The translations under genes and the position numbers were made by a program. From assembly GCF_014696875.1 (NCBI RefSeq), contig NZ_JACJQV010000125.1, positions 1 through 64,000 of the forward strand: DNA of 64,000 bases, in the 5' to 3' direction. A model generated the notes under the pieces. That model searched no databases and was not told the DNA's origin. It saw only the letters and a list, made by a program, of their open reading frames with translations. Source of the stretch: Microcystis wesenbergii FACHB-1317 (lineage in GTDB: Bacteria > Cyanobacteriota > Cyanobacteriia > Cyanobacteriales > Microcystaceae). Shown here piece after piece: positions 61,598 through 64,000 of the stretch; within the stretch, counting starts at the first letter, position 1, and each line of letters opens with the position of its first letter.

Positions 61598-63622
61598 TTA
61601 CCCCGATTTCGGGTTAATCGGAATGGCCAATGCTTGAACTTGAATTTTTTTTAACTCGGAAACTAATCGAATCGCCTGCTGTTCGTAGAGGGGAGCGCCG
61701 AGAGTCGCTGGCAAATTTTCCATGAGATCGCTGGCGGTTTTCAGGGGACAATTAGAAAAACGACTGATCACGGTGGGTGCTTCCGCGGCAATATTGCGGT
61801 TAAAGGCTTTTTCCACCCGCACGCGCCAAGTTTTGGGAGTGCGACGACCCTGCTCCACCCGTCGCAGTCCGTTGATGGTGGCCAGCACCACAATGCGATC
61901 GCCGATGCGTAAATTGAGATAATCTTCGGGCATTAATTTCGGGGCTTGCCGTTCTCGTTGGTGTAGGATCGGCACGACTCGATAACCGTAGGCAATATCC
62001 CCGATCGAGCTACCATTGAGAGTATCTCCGGCTTCGATCTCGTATTCTGTCACCAGAATCGTTTTTTGCGCCCAACGGAACAGATAGATAATATTTTCTC
62101 CGAAAGCCGCTCCCGTAAAGGCTTCTGCCGCTACGGTGTTGGTTCCTAAAATGTGAGAGCGGGGCAGAATTTGACTTAATTGTTGACTAAGGTTGTCGTC
62201 GGTGGTGCGGATGACTAAGTAGCTTTGGGGGTTGAGTTTGCGGGTGGTTAGGGCCACTTCTAAATTGAGGATTTCGTCATCGGTAACGATCGCTATACTT
62301 TTAGCCCTATCTAAATTGACATTTTTTAAAGATTCTTCGATATTTCCCGTCATCAGGGGCATTTTTGGCAGGATAGTTGCATCAAAATCCCTATTTAAGC
62401 TGACCCCGACGATCGCCTGTTGCATTTCTAGTAATAAATTAGCCACTTCTCTGCCGACTCGACCTAAGCCAACAATAACGATATGATTCTGTTGGGGAAC
62501 TGGGGGACGGTTAGGGATAAATTGAAATCTTGATGATAATAAAGTTTCTGTCAAAATGGCATAGAGAACCCCGATAAAAGCGGTTCCAGCTAAGGTTAAA
62601 AAGAGACTAAATAGCTGCATCCACCAGGGAACCGCATTTAAATCTTCGGGGTTAGAGCCACCGAAAACATCGCCGTAACCACCTAATAAAAGGATCGCTG
62701 TTCCTGAAAGAGAGGAAATAAAGGAAGCTCTCGGGGCGTAGAGATGGAAAAGAAAAGTCCCGATAATTACTAGGAGGATAATGATAAATACTGACAGGAA
62801 AGCCACCCGGTGAATTTGCTGCTGAAAACTCAATTGCCAGAATTGTTGGATTTCTTTGAGGAATTTCTGCCAAAAATCCCGCAACTTCTGGGGAGAATTT
62901 GACGGTTTCTGGCGGACAGCATCGATGTTTTGATAGGTAGTTTCGATGGTGGTAATGGTATCACCAGCCCGGATAGTGGTGGTGGGAGACCATTGATAAA
63001 ATCCGGCCCTTAAAGGTTCATCGGGGGCTGTGTGTGCTAACAGACGACGGGTGGGAGTATTTAAATCACCTAAAAAGCGATCGAGTAAACCATCTTCGGG
63101 GCTAATTTGTCTCTGGATAATCCGCAATTTCTGACCGTCAAGATGCAAAAAACCGAGGGTTTCTGTGCCTAATGTGGCTAAAGCAAAGGCATTGGCAGGT
63201 AGTTGGGTGGGTTCATAGGCGATAAAATTGCCCAAACGTTCCTTAAGTAGCTGATTGAGATTATCTTTAGAAGAACGCACCACTAAGCGGGTAAGGGGAT
63301 TTAATTGCCGAATAATTAGGGCAGTAGTGGCATTAATTCGCTCATCACTGGTGACAATTAAAGCAGCCCGACAGCGATCGATTCCCGCTCTTGCTAAAAT
63401 GTTTTTTTGACGACAATCACCGATAATTATTTCCTCTAATAAATCGGGAAAATCATTAATTTCCCAACTGGGAGGCTGTATTAGTTCGATACCGACGACG
63501 CTAACCCCAAACTCTTTTAAAGACTTGACGCAGTGTTGTCCGAGACTACCCAATCCACAAACTAAAAAGCGATCGGCTAACTTGACATTCCCATCGACAA
63601 AGCTGAGAGATTCTTGGTTCAT
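61598..63622 (-). CDS. Potassium channel-like protein with two RCK domains
   Basis: A 674-residue protein. It has an N-terminal RCK/TrkA-N domain (about 15-140; FLVCGLGSLGQHCVKSLKEF), a TrkA-C-like part, two membrane helices with a pore loop (about 275-365), a second RCK domain (about 380-510; HIVIVGLGRVGREVANLLLE), and a TrkA-C-like tail. The selectivity filter reads LLLGGYGDVFGG (Gly315-Tyr316-Gly317-Asp318), so GYGD is intact but the usual Thr-Val before it is Gly-Gly. RCK on both sides of the pore in one chain is unusual. Related CASTOR-like or long TrkA proteins have two RCKs after the pore. Confidence 0.85.
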   Translation of the reverse strand: MNQESLSFVDGNVKLADRFLVCGLGSLGQHCVKSLKEFGVSVVGIELIQPPSWEINDFPDLLEEIIIGDCRQKNILARAGIDRCRAALIVTSDERINATTALIIRQLNPLTRLVVRSSKDNLNQLLKERLGNFIAYEPTQLPANAFALATLGTETLGFLHLDGQKLRIIQRQISPEDGLLDRFLGDLNTPTRRLLAHTAPDEPLRAGFYQWSPTTTIRAGDTITTIETTYQNIDAVRQKPSNSPQKLRDFWQKFLKEIQQFWQLSFQQQIHRVAFLSVFIIILLVIIGTFLFHLYAPRASFISSLSGTAILLLGGYGDVFGGSNPEDLNAVPWWMQLFSLFLTLAGTAFIGVLYAILTETLLSSRFQFIPNRPPVPQQNHIVIVGLGRVGREVANLLLEMQQAIVGVSLNRDFDATILPKMPLMTGNIEESLKNVNLDRAKSIAIVTDDEILNLEVALTTRKLNPQSYLVIRTTDDNLSQQLSQILPRSHILGTNTVAAEAFTGAAFGENIIYLFRWAQKTILVTEYEIEAGDTLNGSSIGDIAYGYRVVPILHQRERQAPKLMPEDYLNLRIGDRIVVLATINGLRRVEQGRRTPKTWRVRVEKAFNRNIAAEAPTVISRFSNCPLKTASDLMENLPATLGAPLYEQQAIRLVSELKKIQVQALAIPINPKSG

Positions 63623-63677
63623 AGATTCTGCTTGTCTTAAAAAATAGAAGGATTTTTCAAAATTCCGATCCCCCCTG

Positions 63678-63696
63678 CCCCCCTTGATAAGGGGGG
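63678..63696. repeat. CCCCCC TTGATAA GGGGGG hairpin repeat
   Basis: A 6-bp GC stem around TTGATAA, the inverse of the repeat at 20246-20262. It lies upstream of the channel-like gene. Confidence 0.7.
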
Positions 63697-63772
63697 TGCC
63701 GATTCCCCCTTAATCTACCCTTAATTTCTTCTTAATAAGAAGAGGGTCTGACAATTTTTAACACCTACCTAA

Positions 63773-64000
63773 TTATAACATACCTGCATTTTTATTGCGT
63801 ACCCGTTGATACATTTCTTCCATTACTTCGATAAAGGAGGTATCCTTATCCCAAAATGCAGGATAATCACCAGCTTTTTTAATAACAATTGCGGGAATAG
63901 TTGCGGATTTAACTAACTGAGGATTTTCGGGTAAACGGTGATGGGAGTGCCAAAATTCTTTGAGATCAATTGTTTCTGCTGCTGGTATAGTCTCGGGTTT
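63773..64000 (-). CDS. 3' end of an unrecognised gene, cut by the window edge
   Basis: The minus-strand frame is open from the window edge to the stop at 63773-63775, giving 75 residues: KPETIPAAETIDLKEFWHSH, then LVKSATIPAIVIKKAGDYPA and FWDKDTSFIEVMEEMYQRVR. It appears to be a soluble, globular C-terminus. I do not recognise the family. It is upstream of the channel-like gene on the same strand. Confidence 0.7.
   Translation of the reverse strand, partial: KPETIPAAETIDLKEFWHSHHRLPENPQLVKSATIPAIVIKKAGDYPAFWDKDTSFIEVMEEMYQRVRNKNAGML

Overview
The window looks like chromosomal DNA of a bloom-forming unicellular cyanobacterium, most probably Microcystis or a close relative. Seen directly: many HIP1 octamers (GCGATCGC), a CP12 gene, a plastoquinone NDH-1 subunit gene, menaquinone/phylloquinone genes, a cyanobacterial-type S4 protein, AT-rich intergenic DNA full of short tandem repeats and MITE-like elements, Rpn and Uma2 nuclease-like proteins and toxin-antitoxin pairs. 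The genus call is inference from gene content and repeat style.

Layout. 1-960: decayed ISKra4-type transposase and copies of a MITE-like repeat (family A). 955-3361: a thiohistidine (ergothioneine-type) gene pair. 3591-7281: small conserved cyanobacterial genes, CP12, and a RelE-like toxin-antitoxin pair. 7691-11620: a CheA-like kinase lacking its phospho-accepting histidine, about 1 kb of repeat-rich non-coding DNA, a YkvA-like protein, a NADAR-domain fusion, and a group II intron relic. 11736-19477: housekeeping genes (prepilin peptidase, accD, a Zur-like regulator, purS-purQ, a cation efflux protein, a dTDP-glucose dehydratase, rpsP-khpA, obg). 19522-29358: a PIN toxin pair, sppA, a ComEC-like protein, a universal stress protein, a 16-bp tandem array ending in a perfect palindrome, a pseudo-acyl-carrier protein, an oxidoreductase, and a desaturase/SDR fusion. 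29570-38279: a processive glycosyltransferase, an Rpn nuclease, and a 1825-residue mosaic surface or secreted protein. 38635-40928: menC-menE.

40943-47296 is the most interesting region. It is a minus-strand cassette that reads, in transcription order, radical SAM/SPASM enzyme, a 49-residue unannotated peptide with a leader/AG/Cys-Arg-rich core layout, an M50 membrane zinc protease carrying a PqqD-like region, an FtsX/MacB-type permease, and an HlyD/MacA-type adaptor. This is the layout of a RiPP (ribosomally made, modified peptide) pathway: modify, cleave, export. Four 20-bp iterons lie in the divergent region upstream of the radical SAM gene.

47948-64000: ndhD, small conserved genes, an S4 protein, an orphan methyltransferase of the phosphorothioation-associated family with a duplicated flanking domain, Uma2, a PMT-type glycosyltransferase, trpS, an orphan beta-class DNA methyltransferase beside a truncated ORF, groEL under a perfect CIRCE operator but without groES, a third MITE-like element, a 598-residue coiled-coil membrane protein, a double-RCK potassium channel-like protein, and the 3' end of an unrecognised gene. 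I saw no tRNA, rRNA or CRISPR array.
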